A stretch of DNA of 45,061 nt from CAYJIX01 sp964370375 (lineage in GTDB: Bacteria > Desulfobacterota > Desulfovibrionia > Desulfovibrionales > Desulfovibrionaceae). Made by a program: the position numbers and the translations under genes. Positions 33,734 to 41,396 of the stretch are shown in pieces (within the stretch, counting starts at the first letter, position 1; every line of letters starts with the position of its first letter). Location of the stretch: contig CAYJIX010000013.1 in NCBI GenBank assembly GCA_964370375.1, positions 1 through 45,061 on the forward strand, read 5' to 3'. Below the pieces are notes generated by a model. It saw only the letters and a program-made list of their open reading frames with translations, did no database searches and was not told the DNA's origin.

Positions 33734-34043
33734 AAAAACCTCCTCAAAAATCGTCCCTCATATTACAATGTAGATTGTTATTACAATACGCGCAGTTTCG
33801 TATAAGGTCAAGCAAGCTATAGAACGCAGCAGGCAAGAACACATCCTCTATTTGGTACGATTATGACACGGGCGACGTGGCTGTGCTGTCATTTCAATGG
33901 CAACGCTTTTGCTGTATGCGTGCAGGCAGTATTGACAGGCCACCGCAAAGTATGTTCTGTGCTGCTTTTGGTTGTGCTCTTAGGGTATCAAAGCCTATCA
34001 CAGCTTGGTTGCACTTTTTTTATCCTTGGTTGGAGGTTTTAAC
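33734..34043. other. Divergent intergenic region, tatA/aminotransferase
   Basis: 310 bases containing the regulatory region of both divergent genes. TAATAT-like and TTGTAA-like boxes lie upstream of tatA on the minus strand but spacing is poor. TTGACA occurs near 33932 on the plus strand without a convincing -10 box. No gene is seen. Confidence 0.4.
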
Positions 34044-35126
34044 ATGTCGTATGCTCCCATTCCCATGATCCCGGGGCCTGTTGCCATGCATCCTAAAATC
34101 CTTGCCGTCATGGGCCAAGAGGTTGGGACAGGTCATATTGAAGAAGATTTTTTGGGCCTATATACAGCCACAAGTCGTAATATGGCTACGATCATGGGGA
34201 CAAAGCATCAAGTGGTGCTGATGACAGGCGAAGGCATGCTTGGCTTATGGGCGGCCCTTAAAAGCGTGTTAAAGCCCGGGGATGCCGTAGTCAGCGTAGG
34301 TACCGGTGTTTTTGGTGACGGCATTGGGCAAATGGCTGCTTCACTAGGCTGCCATGTTACAACAGTATCCCAACCTTATAACAGCACGCTCTGCGACCTT
34401 GCTCCTATTGAAGATGCCATTCGCAAAACAAGACCCGTCATGATCACAGCTGTACACTGTGAAACACCGTCCGGAACACTCAACCCTCTTGCAGAGCTTG
34501 GCCAGCTTAAAGCGGACCTTGGTGTGCCTTTATTCTATGTGGACGCTGTTGCCAGCCTTGGAGGGGCAGAGGTTTTGACTGACGCATGGCATATTGACCT
34601 TGTGCTTGGAGGTTCGCAAAAATGCCTATCCGCACCCCCAAGCATGACCATGGTGGGTGTCAGCCAGACTGCTTGGGATATTATTGAAAAAGTGGATTAT
34701 AAAGGGTACGATGCCTTAAAGCCTTTTCGCACTATTCACGAAACCTCGTTTGCTCCATACACACCTTATTGGCATGGCCTTGCTGCACTGCATACAGCAA
34801 CGCAGATCATTTTAGAAGAAGGCCTTGAAGCTGTATTTGCCCGCCATAACGATGTAGCTACAAAATGCCGAAAGGGCCTTATGAAACTTGGCCTTGATTT
34901 ATGGACTTTACCTGAGGCCATCAATTCACCTACCGTTACCGCAGCCATAGTGCCAACAGGGGTAAGCTGGAATGATTGGAACGAGCGTTTAAAACGCCAA
35001 GGCCTAGTGTGCAGCGGTAGCTACGGCCCCATGGAAAACAAAGTCTTTCGCTTAGGCCATATGGGCGTACAAGCGTGTCCTGCTCTTATGCAGCAAGCCT
35101 TAGAAGCCATATCCAACGCACTGTAA
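34044..35126 (+). CDS. Class V aminotransferase (alanine-glyoxylate aminotransferase type)
   Basis: 360-residue pyridoxal-phosphate enzyme of the alanine-glyoxylate / serine-pyruvate / PucG-like group. The early motif MIPGPVAMHP, the cofactor region VDAVASLGG and the Schiff-base lysine K193 in LGGSQKCLSAPP are intact. The length fits the group. ATG 34044 has GGAGG seven bases upstream; an earlier start at 34005 is rejected. It probably transfers an amino group between a small amino acid and glyoxylate, pyruvate or a related oxoacid; which one is not decidable here. Confidence 0.92.
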   Translation: MSYAPIPMIPGPVAMHPKILAVMGQEVGTGHIEEDFLGLYTATSRNMATIMGTKHQVVLMTGEGMLGLWAALKSVLKPGDAVVSVGTGVFGDGIGQMAASLGCHVTTVSQPYNSTLCDLAPIEDAIRKTRPVMITAVHCETPSGTLNPLAELGQLKADLGVPLFYVDAVASLGGAEVLTDAWHIDLVLGGSQKCLSAPPSMTMVGVSQTAWDIIEKVDYKGYDALKPFRTIHETSFAPYTPYWHGLAALHTATQIILEEGLEAVFARHNDVATKCRKGLMKLGLDLWTLPEAINSPTVTAAIVPTGVSWNDWNERLKRQGLVCSGSYGPMENKVFRLGHMGVQACPALMQQALEAISNAL

Positions 35127-35163
35127 CATTTTATATAATAACCATTAACATATGGGAGATGTC

Positions 35164-35649
35164 ATGCAACAATGCCCTTGCGGTTCAAGCCAATCCTTTG
35201 ATCAATGCTGTGAACCATATATCATTGGCCAAAGCCTTGCCCCAACAGCAGAAAGCCTTATGCGGTCGCGCTATACGGCCCATGTCATTGGCAACTATGA
35301 TTATCTGCATAAAACCGTGCATCCGGACATGCAGGATGATTCCGACTATGAAGAGATGCGCCAATGGTCTGAGTCTGTAGAATGGTTGGGCCTTGACGTG
35401 CTCAATCTGTCTGAAGGCGGAGCAACAGATACAAAGGGCACTGTGTCCTTTATTGCTCGCTATGCAGTGCAGGGCGTGCCCAGGCAAATCCATGAAGACG
35501 CTTTTTTCACGAAGGAAGGCGACACGTGGTTCTATGTGGACGGCAATGTCCATAGGCCTGAGCCCACACGCCGCGCCATACCCAAGGTAGGGCGCAATGA
35601 CCCGTGTTCCTGTGGAAGCGGTAAAAAATTTAAAAAGTGCTGCGGCTAA
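35164..35649 (+). CDS. YchJ-family protein with two SEC-C motifs
   Basis: 161-residue protein of the YchJ/UPF0225 type. A zinc-binding SEC-C motif opens it (CPCGSSQSFDQCC) and another closes it (CSCGSGKKFKKCC), with an NTF2-like domain between (SLMRSRYTAHVIGNYDYLHKT, in part). Function is not established. The ATG at 35164 has GGGAG upstream and matches the start of relatives; a start four codons earlier lacks a ribosome binding site. Its stop overlaps that of the convergent hydrolase gene. Confidence 0.9.
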   Translation: MQQCPCGSSQSFDQCCEPYIIGQSLAPTAESLMRSRYTAHVIGNYDYLHKTVHPDMQDDSDYEEMRQWSESVEWLGLDVLNLSEGGATDTKGTVSFIARYAVQGVPRQIHEDAFFTKEGDTWFYVDGNVHRPEPTRRAIPKVGRNDPCSCGSGKKFKKCCG

Positions 35650-36299
35650 AAGCTTGCAAGGCGCGCTAGACATGCATCCTGCACCCTTCCTGCAAAAAGC
35701 TTGATTGCTTCATGATGCAGGCAAGGGCATACGATGTTTTCATCCGCCACAGATACCTGTTCCCAAGGGCCGCCAATACGCGCAATAATGGTTGAGCGTT
35801 TCCATAAAGGTGTTACGCGATAATCAACATAAGCATTGATCCATTGCCCCACATGCGGCAAACGATCATTTGGCGGCCCCTTACGCGATACAGGGTCTAA
35901 CGTTGCTACAAAACAAATGGCAGCATCCGTGCGTTTTGCCACAGCATTAACAACCGCATCTGCCCCCCAACTGTGCCCGATAAGAAGAACAGGTTGGCCT
36001 TGCATAGCATACATATTTACAAGATTAAGCACTGCAAGGCCTTCATGATGCTGCCGATAAAATACATGGCATGTCTGAGAGGAGCTTGAAGGCCATTGTC
36101 CAACAATGCCATAGGCATGCTGCATAAGGCCGTCTAAAAAACCTCCTACGACAACCACAAGCGGTCTAAATTCGGTTTTATCAAGACCACGCAAGCTATT
36201 AAGCAAGCCTTTTTCCTCGGCTGCCGTTCTTGGAGAAGCTTTTTTTAAGCGATCCAAGAGGTTTAATGGATTGCGCTGAAGCTCGTAACGTATTCTCAT
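35646..36299 (-). CDS. Predicted alpha/beta hydrolase
   Basis: 217-residue protein with a GHSWGAD nucleophile elbow (GxSxG) preceded by the strand VLLIG, and LVVVVGGFLDG as the oxyanion strand. A DP pair in ATLDPVSRKGP and the His in CLHHEAI are candidates for the rest of the triad. Probably a cytoplasmic esterase or lipase-like enzyme of unknown substrate. The ATG overlaps the TGA of the PfkB kinase gene, so translation is coupled. Last gene of the cutA-pfkB-hydrolase series. Confidence 0.75.
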   Translation of the reverse strand: MRIRYELQRNPLNLLDRLKKASPRTAAEEKGLLNSLRGLDKTEFRPLVVVVGGFLDGLMQHAYGIVGQWPSSSSQTCHVFYRQHHEGLAVLNLVNMYAMQGQPVLLIGHSWGADAVVNAVAKRTDAAICFVATLDPVSRKGPPNDRLPHVGQWINAYVDYRVTPLWKRSTIIARIGGPWEQVSVADENIVCPCLHHEAIKLFAGRVQDACLARLASF

Positions 36300-37240
36300 C
36301 ACGCAGAGAATGGAGCCTCGCCAAAAGCGGCTTCGTACCGTTTTGCAAAGCTTTCTTTGTCAAATGTGTGTTCTTGGGTGCCTTGGCATTCCACACAAAA
36401 GCTGGAACAAGTGGCGCCAAGATAGGCAGAACGGACAGGGTCAAATCCCAGCGTAAGCCCTTTAAGAAGCCCTGCCCTATACGCGTCGCCTGCTCCTGTG
36501 GGATCCACCACAACATTTGCTTTGGCAATATCTATGGTTCGCATGGTTGTTGTATGCACAATGGAGCCTTGATCGCCCAAGGTTGTGATAAGGCATTTTG
36601 TCAGCTGGCGTATTTCAGCACGGGTTTTTTGTGTGGATTTGCACACCATTTCAAGCTCATAATCGTTGGACACCATAAAATTGGACCCTGCTATGCCATC
36701 AAGCAAATCATCACCTGAAAGCGCAGGGATTTGTTGGCCCGGATCATAAATATAAGGGATGCCAAGTTCACGAAACTTTTTGGGCAGACCTCGCATATCG
36801 TCAAGGTTGCCGGGTGAAACAATAGCCCAACTGTTTTCGTGGCCTGTGCTTGCAAAAGCAAAATCGCAGGAAAACTTCATGGCAGCAGGGTGAAAAGCGT
36901 TGATCTGATTGTTGCTTTTGTCGGTTATCAGATAGCAACTGGCTGTGTGTTCGCTAGGGATCCGCCGAACTCCTTCAAGGGGCAACCCAAGGGAGCCAAG
37001 ATAGTGGGAGTATTCAGCAAAATCCCTGCCTGCTGAAGCTAGAATATAGGGTTTTTCATCTAACAAAGACAGCGTATAGGCAATGTTGCCTGCTGTGCCT
37101 CCACGGCGTTCCACAAGACCGTCTATAAGAAAGCTGACATTTAAAATTTTCAATTTATCGGGTAAAATATGGTCTTCAAACCCACCGGGAAAATTCATGA
37201 TTCGATCAAAGGCCAAGGAGCCCGAAATATAAATAGCCAT
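36299..37240 (-). CDS. PfkB family carbohydrate/nucleoside kinase
   Basis: 313-residue PfkB-type kinase. The substrate-side motif GGTAGNIAYTLSLL (48-61) and the ATP/anion-hole motif DPTGAGD (246-252, catalytic D252) are intact. The middle element NNQINAFHPAAM recalls the adenosine-kinase-like subgroup, so a nucleoside or sugar substrate is possible. ATG 37240 has GGAGATAAC upstream; a much longer upstream reading would run through cutA in another frame and is rejected. It starts 13 bases after cutA. Confidence 0.9.
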   Translation of the reverse strand: MAIYISGSLAFDRIMNFPGGFEDHILPDKLKILNVSFLIDGLVERRGGTAGNIAYTLSLLDEKPYILASAGRDFAEYSHYLGSLGLPLEGVRRIPSEHTASCYLITDKSNNQINAFHPAAMKFSCDFAFASTGHENSWAIVSPGNLDDMRGLPKKFRELGIPYIYDPGQQIPALSGDDLLDGIAGSNFMVSNDYELEMVCKSTQKTRAEIRQLTKCLITTLGDQGSIVHTTTMRTIDIAKANVVVDPTGAGDAYRAGLLKGLTLGFDPVRSAYLGATCSSFCVECQGTQEHTFDKESFAKRYEAAFGEAPFSA

Positions 37241-37253
37241 GTTATCTCCATGT

Positions 37254-37571
37254 TTATGATGTAGAAAGTGTTGAAGCCTTGATCCAATCCAAAAACGGCC
37301 CGTGCCCTTGTATGGGCCAATGAACGATACAAGGCGTTGTATAGGGATGATGCTCCTTAACCGTTGCCATAAGCTGTGGGATAGAGTCAAGCGTTGTCTG
37401 CGCAAACAAGGCAACTTCTGCATGTTGCTCAATCTTTCCCTGCCAGTGGTAGATGGACTGCATGGCAGGCATGATATTGACACCTGCAACTAAACGCTCG
37501 CTTACCAAAACTTCGGCAAGGAGTCTTGCTACAGTCATATCAGGTGCTGTGATATACACAAGCTCGGGCAT
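37254..37571 (-). CDS. cutA: CutA1 divalent-ion tolerance protein
   Basis: 105-residue CutA1 protein, a small trimeric ferredoxin-like fold linked to divalent metal tolerance. Recognisable parts are VYITAPDMTVARLLAEVLV, LVAGVNIMPAMQSIYHWQGKI (in part), EVALFAQTT and the closing PCIVHWPIQG. ATG 37571 has GGAGCG just before. A terminator hairpin ends only 11 bases upstream of this start, so expression must depend on read-through or conditional termination. The longer reading from 37634 crosses that hairpin and lacks a ribosome binding site. Confidence 0.93.
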   Translation of the reverse strand: MPELVYITAPDMTVARLLAEVLVSERLVAGVNIMPAMQSIYHWQGKIEQHAEVALFAQTTLDSIPQLMATVKEHHPYTTPCIVHWPIQGHGPFLDWIKASTLSTS

Positions 37572-37582
37572 GTACGCTCCGT

Positions 37583-37632
37583 AAAAAAGCAACCTCCAGA
37601 GCATTGTACGTGAAACGTGCTCCAGAGGTTGC
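37583..37632 (-). terminator. Terminator or attenuator between frdB and cutA
   Basis: A 15-bp stem (37589-37603 with 37618-37632) is fully paired only as minus-strand RNA, where two positions are G-U wobbles; as plus-strand RNA they would be A-C mismatches. Six U follow (37583-37588). It ends the frdCAB transcript and also lies in the leader of cutA. Confidence 0.85.
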
Positions 37633-37715
37633 ATGTTATTTTTGCCACAAACCGACTTGGTAGGTTGTTAGACACGCTTTTGCAATGCTAAGGCCCCTAG
37701 CTCGCTGGCCCTAGC

Positions 37716-38498
37716 TTAATGTGAACAATTACAGTTGCACGTCTTTTCCAATAGATCCATAAGCTTTGTCGGCAAAACACCTCGTACAGATTCAAGGCTT
37801 ACCATGCGGCGCATGATACCCAATTGATCTTGTAAGGGAATTTGCTTAGGACAAACATCTTCACACGCCAAAAGGCCCATGCAACCAAACACGCCGTTGT
37901 CATCGCCAATGACTTCGTAATAATCCTTGGCATCGCGTTCATCGCGTGGATCCACATAAAAACGAGCCAAGCGATTGATGGAGGTTGCACCAAGGAAATC
38001 TTTACGCATAAGAGCCGTGCCACAGGCTGCTACGCAGCAGCCACATTCAATGCAACGGTCCAATTCAAAAATTTCATTGGCAGTTTTGTTGTCCATGCGC
38101 TCTTCTTCGGCTGCAGGATCAAAGGTTTTGTCTGTGTGTAGCCAAGACTCAATGCGAGTCCATGCTTCACGAAACCATGTACCTGTATCCACAGATAAAT
38201 CCCCAACCAACTTAAAGAACGGTAAGGGTTGAAGCACAATATGACTGTCCAAATCCTTGGTCTGAGTACTGCAAGCAAGGGTAGGACGCCCATTGACCAC
38301 CATACCACAAGAGCCACAAATACCGGCGCGACAACAAAAATCAAATTGCAACGACGGATCCATGGTTTCCCTGATCTGGGTAAGCGCAATGAACAAGGTC
38401 ATGCTGGGAATTTCATCTATGTAAAAAGACTGCATGCGCGGCTTGGAGCTTGGATCCAAGGGGTTATAACGAAACACTTCAATATGGAGCTTACGCAT
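37716..38498 (-). CDS. frdB: Fumarate reductase/succinate dehydrogenase iron-sulfur subunit
   Basis: 260-residue electron-transfer subunit. The plant-type 2Fe-2S site is CCRAGICGSC with a further Cys in LAC (55-76). The 4Fe-4S motif CIECGCCVAAC (149-159) and the 3Fe-4S region CMGLLACEDVCP (206-217) follow. It links the flavoprotein to the membrane quinol site. Gene order C-A-B and the single cytochrome match the Wolinella-type quinol:fumarate reductase. Its ATG is 3 bases after the frdA stop. Confidence 0.95.
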   Translation of the reverse strand: MRKLHIEVFRYNPLDPSSKPRMQSFYIDEIPSMTLFIALTQIRETMDPSLQFDFCCRAGICGSCGMVVNGRPTLACSTQTKDLDSHIVLQPLPFFKLVGDLSVDTGTWFREAWTRIESWLHTDKTFDPAAEEERMDNKTANEIFELDRCIECGCCVAACGTALMRKDFLGATSINRLARFYVDPRDERDAKDYYEVIGDDNGVFGCMGLLACEDVCPKQIPLQDQLGIMRRMVSLESVRGVLPTKLMDLLEKTCNCNCSH

Positions 38499-38501
38499 TG
38501 A

Positions 38502-40379
38502 TTATTCCCCCTGCTTTTGGGCTTCAGAGCCAAAGGGTTTGATTTTATTCTCAGGAATATCGGCAGAAATAATCGTGCCGCCGCCATAGCCACGATCCCC
38601 GGGTGGAATCTCAAACCAAGGCGTGGCTTCTTCGTAGGTTAAGGTAGGCAGGGTATCGCCCTCTTTCCAGGTGGATAAGGTACGGTTGAGCCATTCTTTA
38701 TCGTTACGTTCGGTATAATCCTCTCTGGCATGAGCACCACGGCTTTCTGTACGCATAAGCGCGCCATAAGCTGTGCAAAGGGCCAGTTTTATCATACCGG
38801 GTACGCGCAACGCCATGGAAAGTTCGGGCGTAAAGCCTGCACTTTTCCCATGCAGTCCAATATTATTAGAACGCTCAAGCAAAACTTGCAGCTTTTCCAC
38901 ACCGGCAGCAAGGTCAGCTCCGTTACGGAAAATGCCCACGTGATCCATCATGGCGTCTTGCATTTCGTCACGTAAAGTAAAGCAGTTCTCTTTACCGTTA
39001 CGTCCATGCACAACGGTGTCAATACGCTGAGAAACAAGATTTGCAGCGTCACGCATGGCATTGGTAGAGAACACGGCGTCCTCGGTACCTTGCAAGTATT
39101 CAACAACCTTACCACCCACAATACGGCCTGCTACAATGGTTTCTGCCAAAGAGTTACCACCAAGACGGTTAAAGCCGTGCATATCCCAACAAGCAGCTTC
39201 GCCTGCTGAGAAAAGCCCTTTAAGGCCATAGGCTGCACCGTCCCTATTGGTGCGAACGCCGCCCATGGAATAGTGCTGGGTTGGGCGTACAGGAATAAGC
39301 TGATGGATGGGGTCAACACCTAAGAAGTGACGGCAAATATCGTACACTTCACGCAAATTCGTTGTGATATGCTTCTCTCCAAGGTGGCGAATATCAAGCC
39401 AAAGGTGCTCGCCATAAGGAGTTTTAACCCCAAGGCCTTTGCGCATATGTTCAGTCATGCGTCTGGACACCACGTCACGAGATGCCAATTCGGCCTTTTC
39501 AGGCTCATAATCAGGCATGAAGCGGTACTCGTTCACGTCAAGCAAGGTTCCGCCATCACCGCGGCAACCTTCAGTAACTAAAATATCTGTGGGCACGGTA
39601 CCTGTGGGGTGGAACTGGATAGCTTCCATATTACCCATGGGCACAACGCCCGTTTCAAGGGCGCAGATTTGGCCGCCACCATCACAGATAACAGCATTGG
39701 TAGTGGCTTTATAAATCCGGCCATAACCGCCTGTGGCAATGAGCGTTGCTTTAGCAAAATATGCAGCAAGCTCGCCTGTGCGTAAATTTCTGGCAATACA
39801 ACCCATGCAGTTGACACCGTCATGGATCAAAGCTTCGGCTTGCACCCTATCGTGCATGGTGACGCCAAGCTCAACCAATTTATTATCTAATGTAAACAGC
39901 ACGGCATGGCCCGTACCGTCAGCAGTGTAGCAAGTACGCCATTTGGCAGTACCACCAAAAGCTCTTGAATGGATAAGGCCTTCTTTTTCCTTTTTCTCTT
40001 CAATCTGGAAGGGCTTTCCACCTTTAAAATAGGTTTGCATCCCGGCTTCAATACGGTTCCAAGGAACCCCCATAAACGCCATTTCGCGCATGGCGATGGG
40101 CGCGTTTTCAGCAAACATGCGCGCAACTTCTTGGTCGCACCCCCAGTCAGAACCTTTCACAGTGTCTGTGAAATGCACGTCAGGAGCATCACCTTCACTC
40201 ATGATGGAATTACCAAGAGCTGCCTGCATACCGCCTTGAGCGGCTGAAGAATGTGATCTGCGCGGTGGCACAAGGGTCAAACAAATGGTGCTAAAACCGG
40301 CTTCTGCGGCAGCAACAGCCACGCGCTCACCGGCAAGTCCGGCACCAATACACAATAAATCCGACTGAAAAATCTGCAT
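38502..40379 (-). CDS. frdA: Fumarate reductase/succinate dehydrogenase flavoprotein
   Basis: 625-residue catalytic subunit. The FAD-binding start has GAGLAGE (12-18); H43 in RSHSSAAQGG is the position of the covalent FAD link. Active-site and substrate-binding regions include FHPTG, GGVRTNRDGAA and NRLGGNSLAE. It interconverts fumarate and succinate; in an anaerobe the reducing direction with menaquinol is likely. The start has GGAGGAG upstream. It lies 26 bases after frdC and 3 bases before frdB. Confidence 0.96.
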   Translation of the reverse strand: MQIFQSDLLCIGAGLAGERVAVAAAEAGFSTICLTLVPPRRSHSSAAQGGMQAALGNSIMSEGDAPDVHFTDTVKGSDWGCDQEVARMFAENAPIAMREMAFMGVPWNRIEAGMQTYFKGGKPFQIEEKKEKEGLIHSRAFGGTAKWRTCYTADGTGHAVLFTLDNKLVELGVTMHDRVQAEALIHDGVNCMGCIARNLRTGELAAYFAKATLIATGGYGRIYKATTNAVICDGGGQICALETGVVPMGNMEAIQFHPTGTVPTDILVTEGCRGDGGTLLDVNEYRFMPDYEPEKAELASRDVVSRRMTEHMRKGLGVKTPYGEHLWLDIRHLGEKHITTNLREVYDICRHFLGVDPIHQLIPVRPTQHYSMGGVRTNRDGAAYGLKGLFSAGEAACWDMHGFNRLGGNSLAETIVAGRIVGGKVVEYLQGTEDAVFSTNAMRDAANLVSQRIDTVVHGRNGKENCFTLRDEMQDAMMDHVGIFRNGADLAAGVEKLQVLLERSNNIGLHGKSAGFTPELSMALRVPGMIKLALCTAYGALMRTESRGAHAREDYTERNDKEWLNRTLSTWKEGDTLPTLTYEEATPWFEIPPGDRGYGGGTIISADIPENKIKPFGSEAQKQGE

Positions 40380-40405
40380 ATGTCAAACTCCTCCATTGGG
40401 CTCGA

Positions 40406-41065
40406 CTACACGGCAAGAAAGCAAAAACGGGCCAAGGTAAGCAACCCAATACCAGTAAAGCCAGCGGTCATGATAATTTCATTGCGCTGCCAAAAAGCAC
40501 GGTTGGAACGCTTGATATAGCCGTACTTTACGCCAAGGCGGTAAAAACCGATGCTCACATGCAATTCAGCCATGGGTAAAAGCACAAGGTAAAACCATAA
40601 CCAGCCGTCTTGGACGCGAGCCGCACTTTTTTCAGCGGTGATGGGCAAGGTTGAAAGCACCACGTACATATGAATGCTTCCCATGACCAGAACCACAATG
40701 GCGCTTACCACTTGCACAACCCAAAGCCACGTGTCCTTGTGGCGCAACGCTTTGGCATTGGTTAAAAAGGTGCAAGCCTCACCGGCTTTAAAGGGCATTT
40801 TGCGGGCGGCGATGATAAAATGATAAATCATGAGCAAAAAGATAATGGGGCCGCCAACTTGTGCCATGTATGTGGCTTCAAAAAACCAGCCTACCCAGTT
40901 CATAAGCTTTGGACTGATAACCACACTTGAAACAAGAAAAAGGTGAGACCACAAAAAAAGGATGAGCACGACACCTGAAACTGCCTGGATAAAATCCAGA
41001 CGGGTGGGATTGCAACCCTTTGCCGTGTTGACATTGGCACAGGGCGATCCAGAAGTTTGCGTCAT
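40406..41065 (-). CDS. frdC: Fumarate reductase cytochrome b subunit
   Basis: 219-residue membrane anchor with five hydrophobic helices, the size of the single-subunit, di-haem cytochrome b of B-type fumarate reductases. Histidines suited to haem binding occur in the helices (LWSHLFLVS, IYHFIIA, SIHMYVV, ELHVSIGFY). It oxidises or reduces menaquinol and passes electrons to FrdB. The ATG has AGGAG eight bases upstream. It is the first gene of frdCAB, behind a strong promoter. Confidence 0.93.
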   Translation of the reverse strand: MTQTSGSPCANVNTAKGCNPTRLDFIQAVSGVVLILFLWSHLFLVSSVVISPKLMNWVGWFFEATYMAQVGGPIIFLLMIYHFIIAARKMPFKAGEACTFLTNAKALRHKDTWLWVVQVVSAIVVLVMGSIHMYVVLSTLPITAEKSAARVQDGWLWFYLVLLPMAELHVSIGFYRLGVKYGYIKRSNRAFWQRNEIIMTAGFTGIGLLTLARFCFLAV

Positions 41066-41095
41066 GGTGATACTCCTGAAGTCTTTTAAAGATCC

Positions 41096-41115
41096 AAAAA
41101 AACGCTGAGACAGCG
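41096..41115 (-). promoter_or_regulatory. Leader hairpin with U-tract upstream of frdC
   Basis: CGCTG (41103-41107) pairs with CAGCG (41111-41115) around a 3-base loop and is followed on the minus strand by seven T (41096-41102). It sits between the promoter and the frdC start and looks like a weak terminator or attenuator. The stem is short (5 bp). Confidence 0.45.
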
Positions 41116-41139
41116 CGGGGCAACATAAAAGGGTTTTTC

Positions 41140-41168
41140 TATGTACACCAATGTTTTGCGGTTGTCAA
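41140..41168 (-). promoter_or_regulatory. frdCAB promoter
   Basis: On the minus strand TTGACA (41163-41168) and TACATA (41140-41145) are exactly 17 bp apart. Transcription should start near 41133, giving a leader of about 70 bases. Confidence 0.75.
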
Positions 41169-41291
41169 AAAAAACTGGAAACCCACTCTACATGGAAAAA
41201 GCTGCACTATGTAAACTTTTCCTAAACTATTTCATTCAATTATTGACTATTATTCAATTTTATACACCAGATTCTGGCCAAGGACAATCCA

Positions 41292-41319
41292 TTGACAAAA
41301 CACATTTACTGTTTATTAT
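41292..41319 (+). promoter_or_regulatory. secA promoter
   Basis: TTGACA (41292-41297) and TATTAT (41314-41319) are 16 bp apart, about 78 bases before the secA start. Confidence 0.65.
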
Positions 41320-41396
41320 TTTTTAGTTTATAAGCTTTTTTGAAAAAGGCATTACACAATATCAGACACCTTTTATATACCCGATCAGGAGTTTCC

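Larger units (their letters stand above)
41066..41396. other. Divergent frdCAB-secA promoter region
   Basis: 331 bases with one well-formed promoter for each side and a small hairpin in the frd leader (separate entries). No gene is seen. Confidence 0.6.
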
